Shown here: positions 27,728 to 36,540 of the stretch, one piece after another
Layout: each line of letters opens with the position of its first letter
Numbering within the stretch: the stretch's first letter is position 1
Source: Leifsonia sp. 71-9
GTDB lineage: Bacteria; Actinomycetota; Actinomycetes; Actinomycetales; Microbacteriaceae
Length of the DNA stretch: 64,000 bases
Reading direction: 5' to 3'
NCBI RefSeq assembly: GCF_001898805.1
Contig: NZ_MKVJ01000014.1
Coordinates: 228,410 to 292,409, forward strand
The notes under the pieces: generated by a model
The model's input: only the letters and a program-made list of their open reading frames with translations
Told to the model about the DNA's origin: nothing
The model's database searches: none
Made by a program: the position numbers and the translations under genes

Positions 27728-30700
27728 TCAGGCGGGGGTGATGACGACCAGGAGATCGCCGGCGTCGACCTGCTGGGTCTTCGGCACGGCCAGCCGCTCG
27801 ATCGTCCCGGCGATGGGAGCGGTGATGGCCGCCTCCATCTTCATGGCCTCGATCGACGCCACGGCCTGGCCCGCCTCGACCCGGTCGCCGACCGCGACCT
27901 GCAGGGTCACGACGCCCGAGAACGGCGCGGCGACCTGGCCCGGCTTGGCGGTGTCGGCCTTCTCGGCCGCCTTCGCCTCGACCTCGATGCCGCGGTCGCG
28001 CACGAAGACGGGGCGCAGCTGGCCGTTGAGCGTGGTCATGACGGTGCGCATGCCCTTCTCGTCCGCCTCGCCGATGGCCTCCAGCCCGATGTAGAGGCGC
28101 ACGCCCTTGCTGAACTCGATGACGTGCTCCGAGCCCTGCTTGAGGCCGTAGAGGTAGTCGAGGGAGTCGACGACCGACAGGTCGCCGAACAGCTCGCGCA
28201 TCTGCTCGTAGATGCGGGTCGGGGCCGGGAACAGCAGGCGGTTGAGGGCGGCGCGGCGTTCGGTGCTCGAACCGTCGAGCGCGGCGGCGTCCTCCGCGGG
28301 GACGTCCTCCACGCCGACCTTGACGGTCTTGCCGGCGAGGACCTTGGTGCGGAAGGGCTCCGGCCAGCCGCCGGGCAGCTCGCCCAGCTCGCCCGCCATG
28401 AACCCGACGACCGAATCCGGGATGTCGTAGTTCTGCGGGTTCTCGGCGAAGTCGGCCGGGTCGGCGTGGACGGCCGCGAGGTGCAGCGCCAGGTCGCCGA
28501 CGACCTTCGAGGACGGGGTGACCTTGGGGATGCGGCCGAGGATCTGGTTGGCCGCGGCGTACATGTCCTCGACGAGCTCGAAGTCGTCGGCCAGGCCCAG
28601 CGCCTTCGCCTGCTGGCGCAGGTTCGAGAGCTGTCCGCCCGGGATCTCGTGCTTGTAGACGCGTCCCGTCGGGCCGGGCAGGCCGGACTCGAACGGCGCG
28701 TACACGTGGCGCACGGCCTCCCAGTAGGGCTCGAGGTCCTCGACGGCGGTCAGCGAGATGCCGGTGTCGCGCTCGGTGTGCGCGAGCGCGGCGACGAGGG
28801 CCGAGGCGCTCGGCTGGCTCGTGGTTCCGGCCATCGGGGCGCTGGCGACATCCACCGCGTCCGCTCCGGCGCGTGCGGCCGCGAGCAGGGTCGCGAGCTG
28901 GCCGCCCGGGGTGTCGTGCGTGTGCACGTGCACCGGGAGGTCGAAGCGCTCGCGGAACGCGGCCACGAGCTTCTCGGCGGCGGACGGGCGGAGCAGGCCG
29001 GCCATGTCCTTGATGGCGAGGATGTGCGCGCCCGACTCGACGATCTGCTCGGCGAGCTTCAGGTAGTAGTCGAGGGTGTAGAGGTCCTCGGCCGGGTCGA
29101 GCAGGTCGCCCGTGTAGCAGACGGCGACCTCGGCGATCGCGCTGCCGGTGGCGAGCACCGACTCGATCGCGGGACGCATCTGCGACACGTCGTTCAGCGC
29201 GTCGAAGATGCGGAAGATGTCGACGCCGGTCGCGGCGGCCTCCCGCACGAACGCGTCGGTCACCTTGGTCGGGTACGGCGTGTAGCCGACGGTGTTGCGC
29301 CCGCGCAGCAGCATCTGGATGTTGATGTTCGGCAGCGCCTCGCGCAGGGTGGCGAGCCGCTCCCACGGGTCCTCGGCGAGGAAGCGGAGCGCGACGTCGT
29401 AGGTCGCGCCTCCCCAGGCCTCGACCGAGAGCAGCTCGGGGGTCATGCGTGCGACGTACGGCGCGACGGCCACGAGGTCCTTGGTGCGGACGCGGGTCGC
29501 GAGCAGCGACTGGTGCGCGTCGCGGAAGGTCGTCTCGGTGACGGCCAGCGCGGTCTGCGCGCGCAGCGCCTCCGCGAAGCCCTTCGGGCCGAGCTCCAGC
29601 AGGCGCTGACGCGAGCCGGCCGGGGCGGGCGCGCTCAGGTCGATGCGGGGCAGCTTGTCGGTGGGCTCCGCGGTCTCGGGGCGAGCGCCGTTCGGCTGGT
29701 TGACGGTGACGTCGGCGAGCCAGTTGAGCACCTTGGTGCCGCGGTCCTTCGAGACGCGGCCCTTGAACAGCTCCGGGCGCTCCTCGATGAACGAGGTGGA
29801 GACGTTGCCGGCGATGAAGTCCGGGTCTTCGAGAACGGCCTGGAGGAATGGGATGTTCGTGGCGACACCGCGGACGCGGAACTCGGCCAGGGCCCGGCGG
29901 GCGCGCGACACGGCGGACGGGAAGTCGCGGCCGCGGCAGATCAGCTTGGCGAGCATCGAGTCGAAGTGCGGGCTGATCTGCGATCCGGGGCTGATGGTTC
30001 CGCCGTCGAGGCGGATGCCGCCGCCGCCCGGGGAGCGGTAGGTCGTGATCTTGCCGGTGTCGGGGCGGAAGCCCGCGGTCGGGTCCTCCGTGGTGATGCG
30101 GCACTGCAGGGCGGAGCCGCGGACGTGCACCGTCTCCTGGCTGAGGCCGAGGTCGGCGAGGGTCTCCCCCGCCGCGATGCGCATCTGGGCCTGGACGAGG
30201 TCGACGTCGGTGATCTCCTCGGTGACCGTGTGCTCGACCTGGATGCGCGGGTTCATCTCGATGAAGACGTGCTCGCCGGCGCGCTCGCCCGCGGTGTCGA
30301 GGAGGAACTCGACGGTGCCGGCGTTCTCGTAGCCGATGGAGCGGGCGAAGGCGATCGCGTCGCGGTAGAGCGACTGGCGGATGTCCTCCGACAGGTTGGG
30401 GGCCGGCGCGATCTCGACGACCTTCTGGTGCCGGCGCTGCACCGAGCAGTCGCGCTCGAACAGGTGCATGGTGTCGCCGGCGCCGTCGGCCAGGATCTGC
30501 ACCTCGATGTGGCGCGGGCGCAGCACGGCCTGCTCCAGGAACATGGTGGGGTCGCCGAAGGCGCTGTCCGCCTCGCGCATGGCCTCCTCGAGCGCTCCGC
30601 GCAGCTCGCCCTTGGTGTTGACGCGGCGCATCCCGCGACCGCCGCCTCCTGCGACCGCCTTGGCGAAGATCGGGAAGCCGATCGCGTCGGCCCCGGCGAG

Positions 30701-31132
30701 CAGCTCGTCGATGTCGCGCGACGGCGGGGTGGACTTGAGCACCGGGACGCCCGCGGCGATCGCGTGCTCCTTGGCGGTGACCTTGTTGCCGGCCATCTCG
30801 AGGACCTCGGCGCGCGGGCCGATGAAGGTGATGCCCGCGGCGCGCGCGGCCTCGGCGAGCTCCGGGTTCTCGGAGAGGAAGCCGTAGCCGGGGTAGATGG
30901 CGTCGGCGCCGGACTCCTTCGCGACGCGGATGATCTCGCTCACGTCCAGGTAGGCGCGCACGGGGTGACCCGGCTCGCCGATCTGGTACGCCTCGTCGGC
31001 CTTCAGGCGGTGCATCGAGTTGCGGTCTTCGTACGGGAAGACGGCCACGGTCTCTGCGCCCAGCTCATAGGCGGCGCGGAACGCACGGATGGCGATTTCT
31101 CCGCGATTGGCGACGAGGATCTTTCTGAACAT
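27728..31132 (-). CDS. pyc: Pyruvate carboxylase
   Basis: Biotin enzyme that makes oxaloacetate from pyruvate and bicarbonate, refilling the TCA cycle. The 1134-residue chain carries all parts: biotin carboxylase (about 1-450; MFRKILVANRGEIAIR, GGGGRGMR, EMNPRIQVEHTVTEE), carboxyltransferase (about 530-830; FRDAHQSLLATRVRT, HTHDTPGG), and the C-terminal biotinyl domain with EAMKMEA, whose Lys is the biotin site. The ATG at 31132 has GAAAGG upstream. It is divergent from parA with a 70-base shared promoter region. Confidence 0.97.
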   Translation of the reverse strand: MFRKILVANRGEIAIRAFRAAYELGAETVAVFPYEDRNSMHRLKADEAYQIGEPGHPVRAYLDVSEIIRVAKESGADAIYPGYGFLSENPELAEAARAAGITFIGPRAEVLEMAGNKVTAKEHAIAAGVPVLKSTPPSRDIDELLAGADAIGFPIFAKAVAGGGGRGMRRVNTKGELRGALEEAMREADSAFGDPTMFLEQAVLRPRHIEVQILADGAGDTMHLFERDCSVQRRHQKVVEIAPAPNLSEDIRQSLYRDAIAFARSIGYENAGTVEFLLDTAGERAGEHVFIEMNPRIQVEHTVTEEITDVDLVQAQMRIAAGETLADLGLSQETVHVRGSALQCRITTEDPTAGFRPDTGKITTYRSPGGGGIRLDGGTISPGSQISPHFDSMLAKLICRGRDFPSAVSRARRALAEFRVRGVATNIPFLQAVLEDPDFIAGNVSTSFIEERPELFKGRVSKDRGTKVLNWLADVTVNQPNGARPETAEPTDKLPRIDLSAPAPAGSRQRLLELGPKGFAEALRAQTALAVTETTFRDAHQSLLATRVRTKDLVAVAPYVARMTPELLSVEAWGGATYDVALRFLAEDPWERLATLREALPNINIQMLLRGRNTVGYTPYPTKVTDAFVREAAATGVDIFRIFDALNDVSQMRPAIESVLATGSAIAEVAVCYTGDLLDPAEDLYTLDYYLKLAEQIVESGAHILAIKDMAGLLRPSAAEKLVAAFRERFDLPVHVHTHDTPGGQLATLLAAARAGADAVDVASAPMAGTTSQPSASALVAALAHTERDTGISLTAVEDLEPYWEAVRHVYAPFESGLPGPTGRVYKHEIPGGQLSNLRQQAKALGLADDFELVEDMYAAANQILGRIPKVTPSSKVVGDLALHLAAVHADPADFAENPQNYDIPDSVVGFMAGELGELPGGWPEPFRTKVLAGKTVKVGVEDVPAEDAAALDGSSTERRAALNRLLFPAPTRIYEQMRELFGDLSVVDSLDYLYGLKQGSEHVIEFSKGVRLYIGLEAIGEADEKGMRTVMTTLNGQLRPVFVRDRGIEVEAKAAEKADTAKPGQVAAPFSGVVTLQVAVGDRVEAGQAVASIEAMKMEAAITAPIAGTIERLAVPKTQQVDAGDLLVVITPA

Positions 31133-31202
31133 GGGAACCTTTCGAGCAGGGGTCGACACCACACAGCAAACGGTTAGGTTCTCTAAGACTAGTGAAGGTA
31201 AC

Positions 31203-32021
31203 GTGGCTCTCGTGCACGTACTCAGCGTTAGTTCCCTCAAGGGCGGTGTCGGAAAGACCACGGTGACGCTCGGGCTGGCCTCGGCGGCGTTCGCGAAAGG
31301 TCTGCGGACGCTGGTCGTCGACCTCGATCCGCAGTCCGACGTGTCGACCGGCATGGACATCCAGGTCGCGGGCCACCTCAACGTGGCCGACGTGCTCGCG
31401 TCCCCGAAGGAGAAGATCGTGCGCGCCGCGATCGCTCCCTCCGGCTGGACCCGCGGCCGCTCGGGCAAGATCGACGTCATGATCGGCAGCCCGTCCGCGA
31501 TCAACTTCGACGGCCCGCACCCGAGCATCCGCGACATCTGGAAGCTCGAGGAGGCCCTCGCCAACGTCGAGCACGACTACGAGCTGGTGCTGATCGACTG
31601 CGCCCCCTCGCTGAACGCCCTCACGCGCACCGCGTGGGCGGCCAGCGACCGCGTGGCCGTCGTGACCGAGCCCGGCCTGTTCTCCGTCGCCGCGGCCGAC
31701 CGCGCGCTGCGCGCCATCGAGGAGATCCGCCGCGGTCTCTCGCCGCGCCTCCAGCCGCTCGGCATCATCGTCAACCGCGCTCGCGTGCAGTCCCTGGAGC
31801 ACCAGTTCCGCATCAAGGAGCTGCGCGACATGTTCGGCCCGCTCGTGCTCGCCCCCCAGCTGCCGGAGCGCACGTCGCTGCAGCAGGCGCAGGGCGCGGC
31901 CAAGCCGCTGCACGTCTGGCCCGGCGAGAGCGCCCAGGAGATGGCGCACAACTTCGACCTGCTCCTGGAGCGGGTGCTGCGCACCGCGCGCATCGGCGAG
32001 TACGCGACCGCGGGCTCCTGA
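31203..32021 (+). CDS. ParA-family ATPase
   Basis: A 272-residue Walker-type ATPase: KGGVGKTTVTLGLASAAF, VDLDPQSDVSTG and LIDCAPSLNALTR. It is the short, orphan ParA type with no ParB gene beside it, so it is unlikely to be the chromosome-partition ParA. The GTG at 31203 has GAAGG four bases upstream; a second GTG at 31212 is possible. A TAAGAC -10-like element lies about 20 bases before the start. The stop codon falls in a 14-base tandem repeat (32015-32051). The conserved place next to the MerR/GarA block suggests a cell-envelope or positioning role (inference). Confidence 0.88.
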   Translation: MALVHVLSVSSLKGGVGKTTVTLGLASAAFAKGLRTLVVDLDPQSDVSTGMDIQVAGHLNVADVLASPKEKIVRAAIAPSGWTRGRSGKIDVMIGSPSAINFDGPHPSIRDIWKLEEALANVEHDYELVLIDCAPSLNALTRTAWAASDRVAVVTEPGLFSVAAADRALRAIEEIRRGLSPRLQPLGIIVNRARVQSLEHQFRIKELRDMFGPLVLAPQLPERTSLQQAQGAAKPLHVWPGESAQEMAHNFDLLLERVLRTARIGEYATAGS

Positions 32022-32055
32022 CCAGCGCCTCCTGACCAGCGCCTCCTGACCGCGC

Positions 32056-32086
32056 AAAAAGGACGGCCCGCGTCAGCGGACCGTCC
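32056..32086 (-). terminator. Rho-independent terminator after the MerR gene
   Basis: On the minus strand an 11-bp stem (GGACGGTCCGC with one mismatch in its partner) is followed directly by TTTTT. It ends the 32105-32656 transcript and faces the parA gene. Confidence 0.85.
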
Positions 32087-32104
32087 GGCGGATGGGGTCG
32101 GGCG

Positions 32105-32656
32105 TCAGGACGCCTTGGACTTGCTGGCGCGACGCTGGGCGAGCTCGTCGAGGGAGTCGCCCTGGGTGTCGAGCTCGACCAGGCTGGACTCCACCTCGCG
32201 GAGGACCTTGCCGACGGCGATGCCGAAGACGCCCTGGCCGCGGCTCACGAGGTCGATGACCTCGTCGTTGGAGGTGCAGAGGTACACGCTGGCGCCGTCG
32301 CTCATCAGGGTGGTCTGCGCGAGATCGCTCACGCCGGACTCCCGGAGCTGGTTGACGGCGGTGCGGATCTGCTGCAGCGAGATCCCGGTGTCGAGGAGGC
32401 GCTTGACGAGCTTCAGGACCAGGATGTCGCGAAAGCCGTAGAGGCGCTGCGAGCCGGAGCCCGCCGCTCCGCGGACGGTCGGCTCGACCAGGCCGGTACG
32501 GGCCCAGTAGTCGAGCTGGCGGTAGGAGATGCCGGCTGCGCGTGCGGCGACCGCTCCGCGATAGCCGTTGGCGTCGTCCATGTCGGGGAGGCCGTCGGTG
32601 AACAGGAGGCCCAGGTCGTACCGGGCGGCGCCGTCGTCACGACTCGCTTCGCTCAT
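32105..32656 (-). CDS. MerR-family regulator (Rv1830-like)
   Basis: A 183-residue MerR-type DNA-binding protein. The winged helix lies at about 35-100 (YRGAVAARAAGISYRQLDYWARTGLVEPT, then YGFRDILVLKLVKRLLDTGISL). The C-terminal part (DGASVYLCTSNDEVIDLVSRG) lacks metal-binding Cys clusters, so it is not a metal sensor. It corresponds in order to the second MerR gene near garA in mycobacteria. The target genes are unknown. Confidence 0.86.
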   Translation of the reverse strand: MSEASRDDGAARYDLGLLFTDGLPDMDDANGYRGAVAARAAGISYRQLDYWARTGLVEPTVRGAAGSGSQRLYGFRDILVLKLVKRLLDTGISLQQIRTAVNQLRESGVSDLAQTTLMSDGASVYLCTSNDEVIDLVSRGQGVFGIAVGKVLREVESSLVELDTQGDSLDELAQRRASKSKAS

Positions 32657-32787
32657 GATGTTCGCCTCTCGCCCGTTCTCGGATCCTGCGCCGACGGTGG
32701 GGGCGCTTCATCCACGGTACCCATGCCGGAGGCCCCGGGCAACGACATCCGCCCATTCACTGTCGGCGTGTCGAGCGGATCCGTCAG

Positions 32788-33480
32788 TTACGGGCGGATC
32801 CGATCGAGGGAGGAGCGGATGATGCTGCCGCGGACGACGTCGAGCTGACCGGCGATCTCGCGGGCGAGCTCGGCCGTGCGCGCCTTGCTGGAGACGTCGT
32901 TGCGGCGGGCGATCGGGACCAGCGCGGTCTCGATGAGCCCGATCTCGCGTTCGGCGGCGGCGCGGAAACCGCGCAGGTGACGCGGCTCGATCCCGGTGCG
33001 GCCGAGCTCGACGAGGGCTCCGAGAACGGCCAGCGCCTCCTCCCCGTACACGTCGGCGGGGGCGATGAGGGAGGCGCTGATCGCCTGCTGCAGCAGGTCC
33101 GGCGTCGCACCGGTCCGGCGGAGCAGCTCGTCACGGTCGAACCGTCGCTCGTCGCCGAGCATGGACGGTGCCGCGCCCCCTCCGGGCAGCGTCGGCTCGA
33201 GACCGGCGTCGAGGTCGGCGAGGTACGCCTTGATGACCTTCAGCGGCAGGTAATGGTCGCGCTGCATCCCGAGGACGGTGCGCAGACGCTCGACGTCGGC
33301 CGGGGAGAACTTGCGGTACCCGGATGCCGTGCGGGCGGGCGACACCAGCCCGCGCTCCTCGAGGAAGCGCAGCTTCGACGACGAGAGGTCGGGGAACTCC
33401 GGGGTCAGCCGCTCGAGGACCTGGCCGATGCTCAGCAGGGCGCGCGAGGCGGCGGGCGCCCTCGCCGCTTGCCGGGCCAC
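32788..33480 (-). CDS. ftsR: MerR-family regulator FtsR (Rv1828-like)
   Basis: A 230-residue MerR-type protein: SIGQVLERLTPEFPDLSSSKLRFLEERGLVSPARTASGYRKF at about 17-60, then a long helical C-terminal domain. The homologue beside garA in corynebacteria, FtsR, activates ftsZ. Position directly after the GarA-like gene supports the same identity. The GTG shares one base with the garA stop (TAGTG), so translation is coupled. No metal or drug-binding signature is seen. Confidence 0.83.
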   Translation of the reverse strand: MARQAARAPAASRALLSIGQVLERLTPEFPDLSSSKLRFLEERGLVSPARTASGYRKFSPADVERLRTVLGMQRDHYLPLKVIKAYLADLDAGLEPTLPGGGAAPSMLGDERRFDRDELLRRTGATPDLLQQAISASLIAPADVYGEEALAVLGALVELGRTGIEPRHLRGFRAAAEREIGLIETALVPIARRNDVSSKARTAELAREIAGQLDVVRGSIIRSSLDRIRP

Positions 33481-33983
33481 TAGCCGTTCGCCGAAGCGGC
33501 GAGGTCTTGGCGCGAAGCGTAGAAGGTGAGGCGGAACTTGCCGATCTGGACCTCGGCCGAGTCGGAGAGCAGGGCGCTCTCGATGCGCACGCCGTCGTAG
33601 TACGTGCCGTTGAGCGACCCCAGGTCGCGCACCTCGAACGCCGTGCCGCGGCGCGTGAACTCCGCGTGGCGACGCGAGACGGTGACGTCGTCGAGGAAGA
33701 TCTCGGCGTTGGGGTGACGCCCCGCCGTGGTCACGTCGGCGTCGAGGAGGAACCGCGCGCCGGCGTTGGGGCCGCGGCGGACCACCAGCAGAGCGGAGCC
33801 CGAGGGCAGCGCGCCGATCGCCTCCACTTCCTCCGGTGAGATCTCCCCGTCGAGCGGGTACATCTTCGACACGAAGTCCTCGCCGAAGCGGGCCGTGGTG
33901 TCCTCATTCCCCGACGCGGCATCACGCAGGGGGTTGTTCTCGGCGTCGTCCGCCGGTCCGGTCAGGTAGTTCTCGTCAGGCAC
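33480..33983 (-). CDS. garA: FHA-domain regulator GarA/OdhI-like
   Basis: A phosphothreonine-binding switch that, when unphosphorylated, inhibits 2-oxoglutarate dehydrogenase and related enzymes; Ser/Thr kinases control it. The 167-residue protein has an acidic N-terminal tail with a Thr-Thr pair (GNEDTTARFG, the expected phosphosite region) and an FHA domain at about 75-155: TAGRHPNAEIFLDDVTVSRRHAEF and LGSLNGTYYDG. The GTG at 33983 has GAGGAGG six bases upstream, so the longer frame to 34031 was not used. The start overlaps the end of the phosphatidyltransferase gene by eight bases. Confidence 0.92.
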   Translation of the reverse strand: MPDENYLTGPADDAENNPLRDAASGNEDTTARFGEDFVSKMYPLDGEISPEEVEAIGALPSGSALLVVRRGPNAGARFLLDADVTTAGRHPNAEIFLDDVTVSRRHAEFTRRGTAFEVRDLGSLNGTYYDGVRIESALLSDSAEVQIGKFRLTFYASRQDLAASANG

Positions 33984-34611
33984 CGTCAACCTCCTCGTGA
34001 TCCAGCGTATCCGATCGAGCGCCCCCGTCATCGGCCGGAAGTCGTATTACCCGGGCGGTTTCGCGGATATAGACGATCCCGGCCCACCAGTAGAGGAAGG
34101 CGCCCCACAGGGCGAAGGCCCAGCCGAGCGGCAGGGAGAACGGCGCGAGGGCCGAGAAGGCCTCCCCCAGCATGAGCAGCGGGAGGGCCCAGAACAGGCA
34201 GAACGTGGCGACTTTGCCGAGGTGGTGCACGGGCAGCGGGCCGAAGCCGTGGTTCGCGAGGATGACGCCGAGCACCGCGAGCATGACGTCGCGGGCGACG
34301 ATCACGGCGACCAGCCACCAGGGGATGACCTCGCGCCAGGCGAGGCCGATCAGCGCGGCGAAGATGTAGAGCCGGTCGGCGGCGGGGTCGAGCAGCTGGC
34401 CGAGACGCGACACCTGGTTCAGGCGGCGGGCGAGGTAGCCGTCGAGGAAGTCGGTGACGCTGGAGACCACCAGCACGAGCAGCGCGAGCGCGTCGAGTCC
34501 GGCGATCACGAACGCCAGGAAGACCGGAACGAGGGCGAGCCGGACGAAACTCAGGATGTTCGGGATCGTCCAGACGCGGGAACTCACCTCGCGTGCGCCG
34601 ACTCCATCCAC
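33976..34611 (-). CDS. CDP-alcohol phosphatidyltransferase (PgsA-like)
   Basis: Membrane enzyme that transfers a phosphatidyl group from CDP-diacylglycerol to an alcohol. The 211-residue protein has the family motif DG-x2-AR-x8-G-x3-D-x3-D as DGYLARRLNQVSRLGQLLDPAADR at about 57-81, and five to six membrane segments. The acceptor (glycerol phosphate or other) cannot be decided. It begins a coupled minus-strand set with garA and ftsR. Confidence 0.9.
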   Translation of the reverse strand: MDGVGAREVSSRVWTIPNILSFVRLALVPVFLAFVIAGLDALALLVLVVSSVTDFLDGYLARRLNQVSRLGQLLDPAADRLYIFAALIGLAWREVIPWWLVAVIVARDVMLAVLGVILANHGFGPLPVHHLGKVATFCLFWALPLLMLGEAFSALAPFSLPLGWAFALWGAFLYWWAGIVYIRETARVIRLPADDGGARSDTLDHEEVDGA

Positions 34612-34643
34612 CCCTCCACTCTACTGACCGATGGGCCACGGCC

Positions 34644-34649
34644 TAGGAT
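34644..34649 (+). promoter_or_regulatory. -10 element of a probable leaderless promoter (DUF1295 gene)
   Basis: TAGGAT ends six bases before the GTG at 34656; no ribosome-binding site lies between. Confidence 0.6.
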
Positions 34650-34655
34650 GACGGC

Positions 34656-35483
34656 GTGGAGCCCTTCATCGTCTGTCTCTGGATCCTGGCCGCCGTCTGT
34701 CTCGTGACGTGGGTCCTGTCCCTCATCACCAACGAGCACTCGTGGGTCGACCGCATCTGGTCGCTGGTGCCGCTGGCCTACGTCTGGGTGTTCGCCGGCG
34801 CCGCCGGCCTGCAGGATCCGCGCCTGAACCTCATGGCCGGGCTGGTCACGCTGTGGGGCGCGCGCCTGACCTTCAACTTCGCGCGCAAGGGCGGCTACAA
34901 GCCGGGCGGCGAGGACTACCGCTGGGAGGTGCTGCGCGGGCGGATGGGCTCGGCGGCGTTCCAACTGTTCAACCTCTTCTTCATCGTGATCTACCAGAAC
35001 GTGCTGCTGCTCCTGATCTCGCTGCCCGCGTGGACGGCCTACGACCACCGGACGCCGCTCGGACCGCTGGACATCGTCCTCGCGGTCGTGTTCCTGGCGT
35101 TCCTGGTGGGCGAGACGGTCGCCGACCAGCAGCAGTGGGACTTCCACGGCTGGAAGAAGGCGGAGATCGCCGCCGGCCGCACGCCGTCGCCGCGGTTCCT
35201 GCAGACCGGTCTCTTCCGGGTCTCGCGCCACCCCAACTTCTTCTTCGAGCAGGCGCAGTGGTGGGTTCTCTTCTTCATCGGCTGCGCCGCGGCCGGATCG
35301 GTGCTCCAGTGGACCGTCATCGGCCCGGTGCTGCTCACCGGGCTGTTCATCGGCTCCACCGTCTTCACCGAGAGCATCTCGCGCTCGCGCTACCCGGAGT
35401 ACGCCGACTACCAGCGCCGCACCTCGCCGATCGTGCCGTGGTTCCCGCGTCGCGGCGGCGAGCAGCCGGTCACCGCTCCGTAG
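34656..35483 (+). CDS. DUF1295 membrane protein (steroid 5-alpha-reductase-like)
   Basis: A 275-residue membrane protein with about six to seven hydrophobic segments. The C-terminal LFRVSRHPNFFFEQAQWWVLF and YPEYADYQRRTSPIVPWFP are typical of DUF1295 and the steroid-reductase/ICMT-like fold, where they bind NADPH or a similar cofactor. The physiological substrate is unknown. It is divergent from the phosphatidyltransferase gene. Confidence 0.88.
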   Translation: MEPFIVCLWILAAVCLVTWVLSLITNEHSWVDRIWSLVPLAYVWVFAGAAGLQDPRLNLMAGLVTLWGARLTFNFARKGGYKPGGEDYRWEVLRGRMGSAAFQLFNLFFIVIYQNVLLLLISLPAWTAYDHRTPLGPLDIVLAVVFLAFLVGETVADQQQWDFHGWKKAEIAAGRTPSPRFLQTGLFRVSRHPNFFFEQAQWWVLFFIGCAAAGSVLQWTVIGPVLLTGLFIGSTVFTESISRSRYPEYADYQRRTSPIVPWFPRRGGEQPVTAP

Positions 35484-35486
35484 CGG

Positions 35487-35984
35487 TCAGGAGGTCGCGG
35501 CGACCGGGCGCCCCGGCTTCGGGAACACCGAGCGCATGTGGTCGGAGTCGAGGTAGTCGGCCACGCCGATCAGCAGGAGGCTGAACAGGATCTGCTCGCT
35601 CACCATCCAGAGCGGGTAGAGGCCCGGGATGGCCGCGAGCACCAGGGTCACCACGGGGAAGATCTTGGAGAACAGCCGCAGGCGCGAGTACGCCCAGTAG
35701 TAGCCCTTCTGCGCCCGCCAGGCGAAGTAGAAGAGCGTGGCGGTCATGGCGAGCACGATGAGGGCGCGCATCCACACGGCGAACGGCAGCGTCTCACCGC
35801 CCACGGTCAGGACCACGGCGACGACGACGGCGGCCAGGCCGATCAGCAGCTCGGCGACGAGCAGCCAGAAGATGACGACGAACGCACGGCGCGTGCGCGG
35901 GTGGTCGCGCCCCTCCGCGGGCACCACGTACTCCGCGTGGCGGCCGCCCGCGAGGCGGTCGAGCCGCTTCAGCAGTTGTTCCAT
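35487..35984 (-). CDS. Four-helix membrane protein of unknown function
   Basis: A 165-residue protein that I do not recognise. About 35 polar N-terminal residues are followed by four hydrophobic segments (about 36-62, 70-88, 105-122, 128-145), and a short polar tail. No catalytic motif is visible. It is convergent with the DUF1295 gene, four bases apart. A TACCGT element sits exactly six bases before the ATG, so it is probably leaderless. Confidence 0.75.
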   Translation of the reverse strand: MEQLLKRLDRLAGGRHAEYVVPAEGRDHPRTRRAFVVIFWLLVAELLIGLAAVVVAVVLTVGGETLPFAVWMRALIVLAMTATLFYFAWRAQKGYYWAYSRLRLFSKIFPVVTLVLAAIPGLYPLWMVSEQILFSLLLIGVADYLDSDHMRSVFPKPGRPVAATS

Positions 35985-35990
35985 GCATTC

Positions 35991-35996
35991 ACGGTA
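35991..35996 (-). promoter_or_regulatory. -10 element of a probable leaderless promoter (35984 gene)
   Basis: TACCGT on the minus strand, six bases before the ATG at 35984. A second TACCGT serves the divergent gene at 36062. Confidence 0.55.
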
Positions 35997-36049
35997 CCGC
36001 GAGCGGCGGATCGCGGCGGGTGATCCGGGCGCTGCCGCCCGCGAGCGCG

Positions 36050-36055
36050 TACCGT
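36050..36055 (+). promoter_or_regulatory. -10 element of a probable leaderless promoter (LRV protein)
   Basis: TACCGT ends six bases before the ATG at 36062. GGAGG lies in the gap but too close for normal use unless the transcript starts upstream. Confidence 0.5.
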
Positions 36056-36061
36056 GGAGGC

Positions 36062-36538
36062 ATGTCGTGCATCCGGTTCAACACCCCTGCCCAGCGCCAG
36101 GCGATGCGTGAGCACAGCCCGGCGATGCTCACGGCCGAGGAGGCGGCGGCGCTGCATCCCTCGCCCGAGGTGACGGAGAGCAAGATCCGCCGGCTGCGAC
36201 TGCTCGCCACGGACAAGAACCCGAAGATCCGGGAGGCCGTCGCGAGCAGCTACAACACGCCCGTCGATCTCTTCGAGACCCTCGCGAAGGACCCCGACGA
36301 GGGCGTGCGCGGCTGCGTGGCGAAGAACGAGGCGACGCCCTGCGACATCCTCCGCGCGCTCGCGGACGACCGCTCCGAGACGGTGCGCGGCTGGGTCGCG
36401 GTGAACTACTTCGTACCGGCGGACGTGATGGAGAAGCTCGCGACCGATCGCAGCCGCACCGTCCGCAGCCTGGTGAAGTGGAAGGCCGAGCTGGCCGAGG
36501 AGGCCGCGGCCGAGGCCGCCGCTCCCGTCGCGGTCTGA
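36062..36538 (+). CDS. Variant leucine-rich/HEAT-like repeat protein
   Basis: A 158-residue protein with four to five short helical repeats of about 24 residues, each with the pattern A-x-D-x-x-x-x-V-R-x-x-V-A-x-N/S-x-x-T/V-P (for example DPDEGVRGCVAKNEATPCDIL and DRSETVRGWVAVNYFVPADVM). This matches leucine-rich repeat variants (LRV), which form a protein-binding solenoid. No enzyme motif is present. It is followed after two bases by the S4-domain gene, so the two are probably one operon. Confidence 0.82.
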   Translation: MSCIRFNTPAQRQAMREHSPAMLTAEEAAALHPSPEVTESKIRRLRLLATDKNPKIREAVASSYNTPVDLFETLAKDPDEGVRGCVAKNEATPCDILRALADDRSETVRGWVAVNYFVPADVMEKLATDRSRTVRSLVKWKAELAEEAAAEAAAPVAV

Positions 36539-36540
36539 TC

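Noticed and set aside
25910-31177. A 1755-codon plus-strand open frame opposite def, the ParA-like gene and pyc
   Set aside because: It is antisense to three well-supported genes and has the biased Asp/Val/Gly/Arg composition of a shadow frame.
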